Assembly (NCBI GenBank): GCA_021785795.1
Contig: JAJYEK010000180.1
Coordinates: forward strand, 1-7,401
Direction of reading: 5' to 3'
From: Pseudomonadota bacterium
GTDB lineage: Bacteria > Pseudomonadota > Gammaproteobacteria > Acidiferrobacterales > UBA6901
Length of the DNA stretch: 7,401 nt
The notes below the pieces were generated by a model. That model was not told where the DNA came from and searched no databases. It saw only the letters and a program-made list of their open reading frames with translations. A program made the translations under genes and the position numbers. Position 1 is the first letter of the stretch. The number at the start of each line of letters is the position of its first letter. Shown piece after piece: positions 1 to 6,898 of this stretch.

Positions 1-77
1 GTTGCGAAGGCCCTTGTAGGCACAACGAGCCAGATCGCAACCGCTGCAAGCAGCAGTCCTCTGAAACCCAATTTCAT
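1..77 (-). CDS. N-terminal fragment of a secreted protein (signal peptide only)
   Basis: Reading from the ATG at 77 towards position 1 gives 25 complete codons, beginning MKLGFRGLLLAAVAIWL. Lys2 and Arg6 form a positive n-region, residues 7-19 form a hydrophobic core, and the segment ends in A23-F24-A25, a classic AxA signal peptidase I site followed by a Thr codon cut by the window edge. The start is well supported: AGGAG lies at 84-88 on the minus strand, six bases before the ATG. The mature protein lies outside the window, so its function cannot be named; it is exported through Sec (or ends in the periplasm or outer membrane). It diverges from the glycosyltransferase gene across a long non-coding stretch, so co-regulation is not shown. 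The gene is partial because of the window boundary, not because of visible damage. Confidence 0.8.
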   Translation of the reverse strand, partial: MKLGFRGLLLAAVAIWLVVPTRAFA

Positions 78-81
78 TTTT

Positions 82-88
82 CTCTCCT
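82..88 (-). promoter_or_regulatory. Ribosome binding site of the secreted-protein gene
   Basis: The minus strand reads AGGAGAG here, with the AGGAG core at 88-84, six bases before the ATG at 77. It is the best Shine-Dalgarno site tied to a gene in the window, and it fixes the start of this gene. Confidence 0.75.
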
Positions 89-985
89 CTCTAGCGATGA
101 GCCAGTATCTTAGTTATTTGAAGTCCTTTAACGTGTCTTCATTCTTGCTTTGGTTGCTCTGTGTGCCTGCGCAGGTGAGCCACGGTGATTCCGTGGCAGA
201 AGGGTGTGCTGCTTCAAGACGGAAATGCAGACGCCCCGTTTCCACCCGGATTGCAACCATACTTCCATCGCAATCCGCCCACGTGGTTATCGACGACATT
301 CGGAGAATACCTGCCGCGCTGATTCAGACCGGCATTCGCCTGAGGGAGTTTTCGCGTGTCCAGTTTTCTATGCGGATCACAAGAATCTTAACGGATGGAA
401 ACTTCAAGATCCCTGCCATTTTCCCTTTTAATTTTTATTGTTCTTCCGCTTTCCCTCGGCCAACATCTCTGCCTGCGTCCTCCGAGTCCCTCTTCTGTTA
501 TCAAAATGTAATACTGACTGTTGCATGGTGAACAGCAGCATTGTCATTGTCAAGAGTCATCAGGCCTGATTTCCGGTAAGTTTTGCACTCGATTTGTTGG
601 GCGATGTTTCGAACGCGACAAGCCGCATTCCGGTCTCATTGCGCGGGACGGCTCTTAGGGATCGACGGCGACGGCAGCTCGGCGAGGTGGCCGCTGCTGG
701 CGTGCGGGCTTGATCAAGGGCCCGCTCACTCGCTATGGTGTGATGGCCGAGTCATGTGGGCTGCCCATGGTACGCTCTCGCTGGCGAGTAAGGCACGAAT
801 CACGCACGATGCTGGTATCGAGACCGGGTCAAGGCAACCGGCCAGGAATCAGGAGGAAGCTTGAAAGCAGACGCGTCCGAAATGCTGCTGGTGCAATGTC
901 GCGAGCAGCCGCCCACCAACACGCCGGACAGTCGGAGTTCAGTGCCCCGGTTCGTGCGACACGTTCCGGTTTCCTGATTCAGCCC
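89..985. other. Long intergenic region without a convincing gene
   Basis: These roughly 900 bases separate the exported-protein gene (leftward) from the TPR glycosyltransferase gene (rightward), so promoters for both should lie here. The first half (about 100-580) is poorer in G+C and has pyrimidine-rich runs around 410-500; the second half is GC-rich like the coding DNA. Open frames at 97-531 and 583-864 lack a ribosome binding site, a recognisable domain and gene-like composition. Two short perfect palindromes are visible: ATCAGGCCTGAT at 559-570 and CTTGATCAAG at 709-718. I see no tRNA, rRNA, terminator with a T-run, or well-spaced -35/-10 pair. The length leaves room for an undetected small RNA or a decayed gene, but nothing shows either. 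Confidence 0.5.
861..977 (+). CDS. Possible 38-codon leader peptide before the glycosyltransferase gene
   Basis: A perfect AGGAGG (851-856) sits four bases before a TTG codon that opens a 38-codon frame, ending in TGA at 975-977. This is eight bases before the ATG at 986 of the TPR glycosyltransferase. The peptide begins LKADASEMLLVQCREQ and resembles nothing I recognise. An alternative ATG in the same frame is at 882. The strong Shine-Dalgarno, together with the lack of one before the 986 ATG, would fit translational coupling, in which ribosomes finishing the leader restart on the main gene. The AGGAGG could also be chance, because the frame has a rare start codon and no domain. Low confidence. 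Confidence 0.2.
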   Translation: MKADASEMLLVQCREQPPTNTPDSRSSVPRFVRHVPVS

Positions 986-2899
986 ATGTCCGGCATCGAT
1001 CCGATGGTTCAAGCTAGGAAGCAGCAGGCTTTGGCGCTGTTTCAGGGCGGACGGCTTCCTGAAGCCCGTGGGCTCCTGGCTGAGCTCTGCGAGTCCGGCT
1101 CTGCCGACGCCGAGACCTGGTATTACCTGGGGATTGTGAACGGACGGCTAGGGTATGTTGATCAGGTCGAGTCTTGCCTGCGGCAGGCGCTAGGCCTGGA
1201 TCCGGGGTTTCACGAGGCGGCCCTCCGCCTGGGTGAGACCCTGGCATACCTGGGCCGGTTTGGCGATGCAATCGAGGTCTTCGGCCGCTTGTGCGCGGCG
1301 TTGCCCCAGGTTGCTGATGTCTGGCTGAAGCTCGGTCAGGCGCAGGAGGCGGCCGGGCAGCACGCGGAGGCGCTGGTGTCCTACCAGCGTTCGGCAGTCA
1401 TCGCTCCTGCCAGCGCCGCCGCCCATGCCAGTCTCGGCAACCTGAGATATTTCCTGGGGCATTGCGACGAAGCGATCGCCGATTATGGACGGGCGGTCGC
1501 CGCCGATCCGATGAGCCCGAAGGCAATGCTGGGCTTTCATCTGTCGCTTCCACCGGTCTATCGGGATGCGGAACATCTGCGGCAGTCCCGCCAACGTTTC
1601 CGCGAGGGACTCGAAGAGATCCTCGCGTGCAGCGCAGGGTTCAGGGAACGCCCGGGCCTGATCGACGAACTGCAGTGGAGCAACGGCTTCTATCTCGCCT
1701 ATCAGGGATTGGACGACAGGGACCTGCAAACGCGCTTCGGGGATTTCTTTACGGACATGGCCCGGGCCACGTTACCGCAGTTTTTCCAGGAGATCCCGCG
1801 ACGGGCGGCTGGCGGACGGCGGCTGCGCATCGGCTACGCTTCGCATTTTTTCCATCATCACACGGTTTCGTATTATTTCAATGGGTGGATCAGGCACGCG
1901 GACCGGGATCGTTTCGAGACCTTCGTCTATCACATCAATCCGATCATCGATGAGGAGAGTCAGCGGCTCGCGGCGAGTTGCGACCAATACCGGCCGGTGA
2001 CCGGCTCGATCGCCGCCATCGCCAATATCATCCGCAGCGACCAGCTGGATGTTCTGGTTTACCCGGCCATCGGCATGTATCCGAAGGAGATGTGGCTGGC
2101 CGCCCTGCGCCTAGCGCCAGTCCAGTGCGCGGCTTGGGGACATCCTGTGACGACCGGCCTGCCGAACGTCGATTATTTCCTGTCCGCCGATGCCATGGAG
2201 CCCGTTGGCGGCGAGGCGAACTACCGCGAAGAACTGGTCCGTCTCGACGGTATCGGTGTGTACTGCGAGCGGCCGAGTCTGGCACGAGACGCGACGCGCG
2301 CCCAGCTCAGTCTGCCGGAAGACCGCAGGCTGTATCTGTGCCCGCAGTCGCTGTTCAAAATCCATGTCGATACCGACGATCTGCTGACTGGCATTGCAGC
2401 GCGTGATCCGCGCGCCCTGATTCTGTTCTTCGAAGATTACAAGCCACCCGTCAATGATTCCTTCAGGCAGCGTTTGCGGCGCAGCTTCGCCGCTCATGGG
2501 CTTGATGCAGACGCCAGCCTGCGCTTTCTGCCGCGCATGGGGCATGCCGACTATCTGTGCGTGAACCGGCTTGCCGATGTGATGCTCGATACGCCGCACT
2601 GGTCGGGAGGGCGGACCTCGCTGGACGCATTCGCCGCCGGTCTTCCGGTGGTGACGTTACCGGGAGAATTCAGCCGCGGACGTCAGACTTATGGGATGCT
2701 GCGCGAAATGGACATGGGCGAACTGATCGCGCGGGGCAATGAGGATTACGTATCGCGTGCGGTGTCGATCGCCAGCGATCACTCGCTGAGGGATGCGCTT
2801 TCGGCGCGGATAATGGAGTGGGCGCCCGGCAGGATTTTCGGTCAGCGGGGCACCGTCCGGTCGCTAGAAGAGTTCCTGCAGTCTGCCAGCGGAAACTGA
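986..2899 (+). CDS. TPR-containing GT41 (SPINDLY/O-GlcNAc transferase-like) glycosyltransferase
   Basis: This 637-residue protein probably transfers a sugar, classically GlcNAc from UDP-GlcNAc, to Ser/Thr of protein partners in the cytoplasm. Donor and target are not shown by the sequence. Residues 8-177 form about five TPR repeats (for example W45/Y46..LG, then LG..L..LGR..DAI). A linker with LSLPPVYRD and RQRFREGL follows, typical of bacterial SPINDLY-like proteins. The catalytic half spans about 280-630. It contains RIGYASHFFHHHTV, with H292 aligning to the His after the GYxSxDF motif of OGT. It also contains APVQCAAWGHPVTTG, SLFKI with K458 matching the UDP-binding Lys of OGT, and DTPHWSGGRTSLDAFAAG starting at D535. 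The frame is open upstream to a TTG at 710, but that extension is arginine-rich and non-TPR. The start at 986 (or 1004) matches the N-termini of the two other TPR proteins here. No clear Shine-Dalgarno precedes 986. The gene ends 26 bases from the convergent methyltransferase. Confidence 0.9.
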   Translation: MSGIDPMVQARKQQALALFQGGRLPEARGLLAELCESGSADAETWYYLGIVNGRLGYVDQVESCLRQALGLDPGFHEAALRLGETLAYLGRFGDAIEVFGRLCAALPQVADVWLKLGQAQEAAGQHAEALVSYQRSAVIAPASAAAHASLGNLRYFLGHCDEAIADYGRAVAADPMSPKAMLGFHLSLPPVYRDAEHLRQSRQRFREGLEEILACSAGFRERPGLIDELQWSNGFYLAYQGLDDRDLQTRFGDFFTDMARATLPQFFQEIPRRAAGGRRLRIGYASHFFHHHTVSYYFNGWIRHADRDRFETFVYHINPIIDEESQRLAASCDQYRPVTGSIAAIANIIRSDQLDVLVYPAIGMYPKEMWLAALRLAPVQCAAWGHPVTTGLPNVDYFLSADAMEPVGGEANYREELVRLDGIGVYCERPSLARDATRAQLSLPEDRRLYLCPQSLFKIHVDTDDLLTGIAARDPRALILFFEDYKPPVNDSFRQRLRRSFAAHGLDADASLRFLPRMGHADYLCVNRLADVMLDTPHWSGGRTSLDAFAAGLPVVTLPGEFSRGRQTYGMLREMDMGELIARGNEDYVSRAVSIASDHSLRDALSARIMEWAPGRIFGQRGTVRSLEEFLQSASGN

Positions 2900-2925
2900 A
2901 TTCATGCTGTGTCGGTCGGTGTGGC

Positions 2926-3402
2926 TCATGCCGACTGCTGAAAGACGAAGATTTGGCCTGCGACCGGGTTACCCTCTTCCTGCCGGATAATCGCCTGCTC
3001 GATGCTGAATTCGGTTAACCCCACCTCGTGGGCCTGGGTGCGGATATATTCCGTGGGATGGGCATAGCGCCCTGAGGTCCGCAGCACGTAGGAAGGCGCA
3101 TCCGCTTCGTGTTCCGTCGAGAACGCGAAAAGCCCTCCCGGCCGCAGAGCTATCTTGCACGCTGCGAATATCGCGGACAGATCACCGACGTAGATGAAGA
3201 CATCCGCGGCGACAATCAGGTCGTACCGAGCGTCGCGCCCCTGCAGCGGGGTCAGCAGATCCCCGAGGAGCAATTCATCGTAAATGCCGCGCTCACGGGC
3301 TTTGCGAATCATCCTGGGTGAGAGATCCACGCCGGTCAGTCGTTTCACGATGTCGCGGAAAGGCATGCCACATAGACCGGTTCCGCAGCCAAGATCAAGC
3401 AT
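2926..3402 (-). CDS. SAM-dependent class I methyltransferase domain, C-terminal half of the TPR-methyltransferase (-1 frame)
   Basis: This frame encodes the catalytic half of a methyltransferase that moves a methyl group from S-adenosylmethionine to an unknown acceptor. Counting from the ATG at 3402, residues 2-9 are LDLGCGTG, the glycine-rich SAM-binding motif I. D25 in TGVDLSP would bind the ribose hydroxyls. DLIVAADVFIYVGD is the motif II region, and LRPGGLFAFSTE is motif III. As an independent gene it would start at the first SAM-binding strand and lack the helices that normally come before it. The upstream frame supplies exactly those helices (FDDYAERFD..L..L.Y.APELL). The -1 frame is already open at 3411, adding E-I-E before the Met, so the natural product is almost certainly the fusion with 3411-4430, about 501 residues. 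Acceptor substrate unknown. Ends convergently with the glycosyltransferase gene. Confidence 0.85.
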   Translation of the reverse strand: MLDLGCGTGLCGMPFRDIVKRLTGVDLSPRMIRKARERGIYDELLLGDLLTPLQGRDARYDLIVAADVFIYVGDLSAIFAACKIALRPGGLFAFSTEHEADAPSYVLRTSGRYAHPTEYIRTQAHEVGLTEFSIEQAIIRQEEGNPVAGQIFVFQQSA

Positions 3403-4430
3403 CTCGATCTCTTTTTTCCCTCACCAAGGGCATGCCGGACGGCGCAAAGAAGAAGTTCCGGTGCCTGGTACCTGAGATCCTTCACTAGGGTTGCATCGAA
3501 TCTTTCGGCGTAATCGTCGAAGGTTTTCTTGATGTATTCAGTGCGCCACTCGGCAGGCACGGCTTCATTGTCGATGCTCGCAAGAAAATAATGGGCACTT
3601 GCCATTCTGGGGTCGAGTGCCAGGGCACGTTCATACGATGTCCGTGCCTTGTCCCGCAGGTTCATGGATTGATAGACGCGGCCCAGTCGAAAATATCCTT
3701 CCGCATAATCGGGTTGCAAGGCGATCGCTTGCTCGCAACACGCAATCGCCCTATCGAACCGCCGGGACATGGCATGGAGGCCGCCGAGAGCGACCCAGGT
3801 TCTGACATCCTGCGGGTACACCTTCACCAGTTGCTCAAAGATTTTCCCGGCCGCAGAGAGATCACGTCGTTCGAACAGGATATGACCCAGGCCGTACAGC
3901 GCATCCCTGTGGTTAGGATCAAGTTCGAGCGCCCGCTGGTAGCTTTTCATGGCATCGCTCGGCCGCCCCTGAACCCACTGCACGATGCCCAGGTTGTTAT
4001 GGGCATCGGCGTAGTTCGGTGCAAAGGTAATGGCTTGGTGGTAGCAGATTTCGGCTTCCTGGATCCTCTCTTTTTGCTTGAGGAGGTTACCCAGGTTGTT
4101 GTGGGCCTCGGCATAGACCGGCATAAGCTCGATCGCCTTTCGATAACACCGCTCCGCTTCATCCAGTTTTCCCTGGAACCTGAGCGCATTTCCGAGATTG
4201 CTGTAGGCGCCCGCGGCGTCCGGCAGCACACTGATGACTCGACGGCAACACGTCTCGGCATGTTCGAATTCGCCCAGCATTCCGTGGACGGCGCTCAGCA
4301 GGTTCCAGGAGTCGGCATCGCGCGGATCGATCTGACAGAGCTGTCTGTACAGGACCTTGGCCTCGGCCAAGTGGTTGCTCCGCAGGTGGGCAAGAGCTTG
4401 GTTCTTCAGTAGCTGAGTCCGATGGTTCAT
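3345..4430 (-). CDS. TPR protein, N-terminal part of a frameshifted TPR-methyltransferase
   Basis: Residues 6-276 form eight consecutive 34-residue TPR repeats with the usual W/Y..LG...G....A...Y..A....P pattern. Repeats three to five (about 73-174) are the most canonical, containing AHNNLGN and AHNNLGI. Residues 277-335 are not TPR: they contain TFDDYAERFDATLV and APELLLCAVRHAL, the helical lead-in seen in TPR-methyltransferase fusions. The zero frame then passes GEGKK (336-340) and runs 21 codons of unrelated sequence to a TGA at 3345-3347. In the -1 frame the methyltransferase continues without a gap. The zero-frame product would be a 361-residue TPR protein without catalysis; the shifted product would be the full enzyme. 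The start ATG at 4430 has no clear Shine-Dalgarno but matches the N-termini of the neighbouring TPR genes. Divergent from the sulfotransferase gene across 242 bases. Confidence 0.88.
   Translation of the reverse strand: MNHRTQLLKNQALAHLRSNHLAEAKVLYRQLCQIDPRDADSWNLLSAVHGMLGEFEHAETCCRRVISVLPDAAGAYSNLGNALRFQGKLDEAERCYRKAIELMPVYAEAHNNLGNLLKQKERIQEAEICYHQAITFAPNYADAHNNLGIVQWVQGRPSDAMKSYQRALELDPNHRDALYGLGHILFERRDLSAAGKIFEQLVKVYPQDVRTWVALGGLHAMSRRFDRAIACCEQAIALQPDYAEGYFRLGRVYQSMNLRDKARTSYERALALDPRMASAHYFLASIDNEAVPAEWRTEYIKKTFDDYAERFDATLVKDLRYQAPELLLCAVRHALGEGKKRSRCLILAAEPVYVACLSATS
3392..3410 (-). other. Hairpin immediately 3' of the slippery site
   Basis: Minus-strand AGATCGAG (3410-3403) pairs with CTTGATCT (3399-3392): eight pairs, one of them G-U, closing a three-base ATG loop. 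The last base of the slip site (G3411) could add a G-U pair. Its position directly after A AAA AAG could support a frameshift, but the spacer of 0-1 base is shorter than the usual 5-9. A second possible stem pairs GCGGAA (3386-3381) with TTCCGC (3360-3355). Confidence 0.4.
3411..3417 (-). other. Slippery heptamer A AAA AAG at the frame junction
   Basis: On the minus strand the zero-frame codons are GGA (3419-3417), AAA (3416-3414) and AAG (3413-3411). They form A AAA AAG, the slippery heptamer known from the dnaX -1 frameshift of Escherichia coli, in the required register. After a one-base backward slip the next codon is GAG at 3411-3409, giving G-K-K-E-I-E-M-L-D-L-G-C-G-T-G and restoring the methyltransferase. 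GGTGAGGG at 3425-3418 is Shine-Dalgarno-like but lies closer to the slip site than in dnaX. The same product would arise if the true sequence held seven A's instead of six, so a homopolymer error or a real one-base deletion is the main alternative. Confidence 0.6.
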
Positions 4431-4672
4431 AGTTTTGCGGGCGCTGTTCCGACCGAGGCGGGTGAGGAAGGATTTGTGTTCCAGATCTATCGTGCGGACG
4501 TGCGGGCAGTCCGTCCCGATATTTGTTGCGTGCTAGGATAGTTGGATCGGCTCCATCATCGCAATCATCATGGATTTTCCAGCATATTATCGGGCAGTAT
4601 AGGCATACTGAATTCGCAGCCGGTCCGGCCTCCCCCAAGATGGAGAGCGCACCGGGGTTCGAAAAATGATTC
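4431..4672. promoter_or_regulatory. Divergent promoter region between TPR-methyltransferase and TPR-sulfotransferase
   Basis: These 242 bases separate two head-to-head genes and must hold promoters for both, since neither has another upstream partner. The right side (4560-4615) is more AT-rich than its surroundings. It contains the inverted repeat CAGTAT (4595-4600), four bases, ATACTG (4605-4610), which could be an operator or overlap a -10 element (TATAGG at 4598-4603). I could not find a matching -35 at good spacing, so the promoter itself is inferred from gene layout. Confidence 0.4.
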
Positions 4673-6889
4673 ATGGGTAGCAGGGCATTTCTGAGCATGG
4701 CCGACAAGCAGCAAATACTTGCCCTTTTGCAGGGTGACCGGTTGAACGAGGCAAGGGAGCTGGGGTTGGCGCTTTGTGAGAGCGACCGGAGCGACCCCGA
4801 AGTCTGGTTCCTGCTCGCTGGGATCCATGCCCGACTTGGCGTCATGGACGAGGTGATCCGATGTTGCGGGCAGGTTATAGTCCTTGATCCTGGTAATGCC
4901 GCGGCTCGCTACAACCTCGGCGTGGCGCTGCAGATGCGGGGGCGGTACCAAGAAGCCGTTGAGACCTACGACAAGTTGCTCGAGGACCAGCCCGATGCGG
5001 CGCCGGCGCTTGCCAACCTGGCACTCGCATTGCGCGAGCTGGGCAGGTCCGAGGAGGCGATACCGCATTGCCAGCGTGCCCTGACGCTGCAACCCGGTCT
5101 GGCCGAGGCGCACAATACGCTCGGCCTGCTTTTCATGGACGATGGCAAGCATGTCCAGGCGTCGGAGAGTTTCCGTCAGGCAACGGCGCTGCGCCCGCTG
5201 TACGCCGAAGCCCATTTCAACCTGGGCCTGTGCAACCAGACACTCGGTAATCTTGCCGAGGCGCAGGTCTGCTTCCAGCAAGCCATACGCCAGAGGCCCG
5301 ATTATCCCGAGGCTTATGGAGGCCTGGGTGCCGTCCTGGTTTCGGCCGGAAAACGGGAGGAGGCTGTGCACTGTTACAGGAATCTCGTGCGGCTCAGGCC
5401 CGATGAGGCGCAGATCCATAGGGATTTCGGCGTTCTTCTCGTGTCGCTGCGCCGTTGGGACGAGGCGATATCCCATTATCGTCACGCCATTGAACTGAAA
5501 CCTGACTACGCAGATGCGCACTATGAACTAGGCAATGCTTTGCTGGATGCGGACCCTAGCCCCAAGAGTGCCGAACAGGGAGCTGAATGCTTCCGGCAGG
5601 CCCTGTGCTATAAACCAGATGCCCCGGGGATTCATCTGAGTCTGGCAATGGCATTGACCGATATGGGCCGCTATGACGAAGCGGATGCAAGTTACCGCCG
5701 CGCATTGCACCTCAAGCCGGATTTTCCGCTGGCTGCGGCAGGCTTGGCGATGCTTCTGGAACGCAAAGGGGATTTCGAAGCCAGTTATGCGTTGCTCAAG
5801 CCACTGGTGGATGCCGGGACGGAAAATATCTATGTGGCGCTGAGTTACGCCGCTCTGGCGGGACGTTTCGATTGTCGCACGCAGGCGGTGGCGCTGCTGG
5901 AAGGCATGTTGCAACAGCCGAGGGATGGGCAACAGCGGGTCGACGGGCATTTCGCGCTCGGCAAGCTGTACGACGAGTTGCAGGATTATCCCCGGGCGTT
6001 CGGGCACTACCAGCGCGCAAACTCTCTCGACTCCAGAAAATTCGACGAAAAGCAGCACCAAAGGGACTTCGACATGTTGATCGGGGTCTTCAGTCCGGAG
6101 CGCATCCGCCGCAGGCCGCGCGCATCCAATCGTTCGAAACTGCCGGTGTTCATCGTCGGCATGCCGCGTTCAGGTACGAGCCTGACGGAGCAGATTCTCG
6201 CAAGCCATCCGCTGGTGTACGGCGCCGGGGAGCTGCCCGATATCACCAACATCGCAAGTCGGCTTCAGGCCGATCTGGGTGGCTCTAACCCCTACCCGCA
6301 GTGCCTCGATGCTGTTACGGACAGGAACATTGACCCGATTGCACAGCGCCACCTTGATCGCCTCGGCCGATTCGCGCGTGATGCCGTGCGCATCACCGAC
6401 AAGATGCCGCACAATTTCCTCTACCTGGGCCTGATAGATCTGCTTTTCCCTGGAGCACGCATCATCCACTGCCTACGTGATCCTGTCGACACCTGCCTGT
6501 CGATTTACGTTCAACCGTTCAATGGCCACTTCAATGCACTTCACCCCTACGCCCACGACCTGCGGGATCTCGGGCGGTACTATCGGCTTTACCAGCGGCT
6601 AATGGCGCACTGGACGAGCGTTGTGCGCATTCCCCTGATGGAGTTTCGGTATGAGGAACTTGTGGACAACCAGGAAGCGATGAGCCGGCGGCTTGTCGAG
6701 TTCTGCGAGCTCGACTGGGACGACCGCTGCCTGCGTTTTCACGAGACTGCCCGTGTGGTGAAGACAGCGAGCCACGATCAGGTGCGTCGTCCCATCTACA
6801 AAAAATCGGTGGCGCGCTGGAAAAACTATGAGCAGTTTTTGGGACCACTCATCGATGCACTGGAAGACCGGGACACAGGGCAGCGGTAG
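4673..6889 (+). CDS. TPR-containing PAPS-dependent sulfotransferase
   Basis: This 738-residue protein probably transfers a sulfuryl group from PAPS to a protein or surface acceptor that the TPR region may help select. Residues about 10-465 are an array of roughly a dozen TPR repeats, most canonical between 70 and 350 (AEAHNTLGLLF, AEAHFNLGLC, ADAHYELGNAL). The sulfotransferase domain (Sulfotransfer_3 type) spans about 488-725. It has the 5'-phosphosulfate loop IVGMPRSGTSLTEQ (G496-S503), a GAGELPDI segment, TDKMPHNFLYLG, and the 3'-phosphate motif CLRDPVDTCLSIY (R602, S610). The C-terminus has QVRRPIYKKSVARWKNY. Start is uncertain: the ATG at 4697 (MADKQQILALL) aligns better with the other TPR genes, and AGGG at 4682-4685 lies 11 bases before it. 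The ATG at 4673 gives eight extra residues and has no good Shine-Dalgarno. Catalytic motifs look intact. Confidence 0.92.
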   Translation: MGSRAFLSMADKQQILALLQGDRLNEARELGLALCESDRSDPEVWFLLAGIHARLGVMDEVIRCCGQVIVLDPGNAAARYNLGVALQMRGRYQEAVETYDKLLEDQPDAAPALANLALALRELGRSEEAIPHCQRALTLQPGLAEAHNTLGLLFMDDGKHVQASESFRQATALRPLYAEAHFNLGLCNQTLGNLAEAQVCFQQAIRQRPDYPEAYGGLGAVLVSAGKREEAVHCYRNLVRLRPDEAQIHRDFGVLLVSLRRWDEAISHYRHAIELKPDYADAHYELGNALLDADPSPKSAEQGAECFRQALCYKPDAPGIHLSLAMALTDMGRYDEADASYRRALHLKPDFPLAAAGLAMLLERKGDFEASYALLKPLVDAGTENIYVALSYAALAGRFDCRTQAVALLEGMLQQPRDGQQRVDGHFALGKLYDELQDYPRAFGHYQRANSLDSRKFDEKQHQRDFDMLIGVFSPERIRRRPRASNRSKLPVFIVGMPRSGTSLTEQILASHPLVYGAGELPDITNIASRLQADLGGSNPYPQCLDAVTDRNIDPIAQRHLDRLGRFARDAVRITDKMPHNFLYLGLIDLLFPGARIIHCLRDPVDTCLSIYVQPFNGHFNALHPYAHDLRDLGRYYRLYQRLMAHWTSVVRIPLMEFRYEELVDNQEAMSRRLVEFCELDWDDRCLRFHETARVVKTASHDQVRRPIYKKSVARWKNYEQFLGPLIDALEDRDTGQR
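6774..6828 (+). repeat. 55-base perfect inverted repeat, copy 1 (inside the complete sulfotransferase gene)
   Basis: These 55 bases are identical to the reverse complement of 7310-7364. They encode the conserved C-terminal segment around QVRRPIYKKSVARWKNY in both sulfotransferase genes. The match includes third codon positions, which diverge quickly on both sides of the block. Confidence 0.9.
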
Positions 6890-6898
6890 ACCCTGTGT
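6873..6898 (+). other. Inverted repeat spanning the sulfotransferase stop codon
   Basis: ACACAGGG (6873-6880) and CCCTGTGT (6891-6898) are perfect 8-base arms with a 10-base loop containing the TAG stop (6887-6889). No T-run follows, so it is not a standard intrinsic terminator. It might protect the 3' end of the mRNA or be incidental. Confidence 0.35.

Noticed and set aside
100..150. Possible promoter for the exported-protein gene on the minus strand (TTAAAG ... GATACT)
   Set aside because: Each hexamer matches the consensus only partly, and similar matches occur by chance in this AT-richer stretch.
97..531. 144-codon open frame on the plus strand
   Set aside because: No ribosome binding site, no domain, and a Ser/Pro/Arg-rich jumble typical of non-coding DNA; it also covers the likely promoter area of the leftward exported-protein gene.
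559..570. Palindrome ATCAGGCCTGAT
   Set aside because: Perfect but short, single copy, and not next to any identified start; not enough to call an operator.
583..864. 93-codon open frame on the plus strand
   Set aside because: No Shine-Dalgarno, no recognisable motif, and it ends within the candidate leader start.
710..985. N-terminal extension of the glycosyltransferase from the TTG at 710
   Set aside because: The 92 extra residues are arginine-rich, not TPR-like and not matched in the other TPR genes here; the repeat array begins right after the ATG at 986.
3345..3410. Zero-frame tail of the TPR protein as a functional extension
   Set aside because: The 21 residues after GKK are an out-of-frame reading of the SAM-binding motif region and have no family similarity; at most they end a truncated product.
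3591..4412. 273-codon frame on the plus strand
   Set aside because: It is the antisense shadow of the eight TPR repeats; the opposite strand carries clear domain signal.
4568..5521. 317-codon frame on the minus strand
   Set aside because: Antisense shadow of the sulfotransferase TPR array, with no recognisable protein signature.
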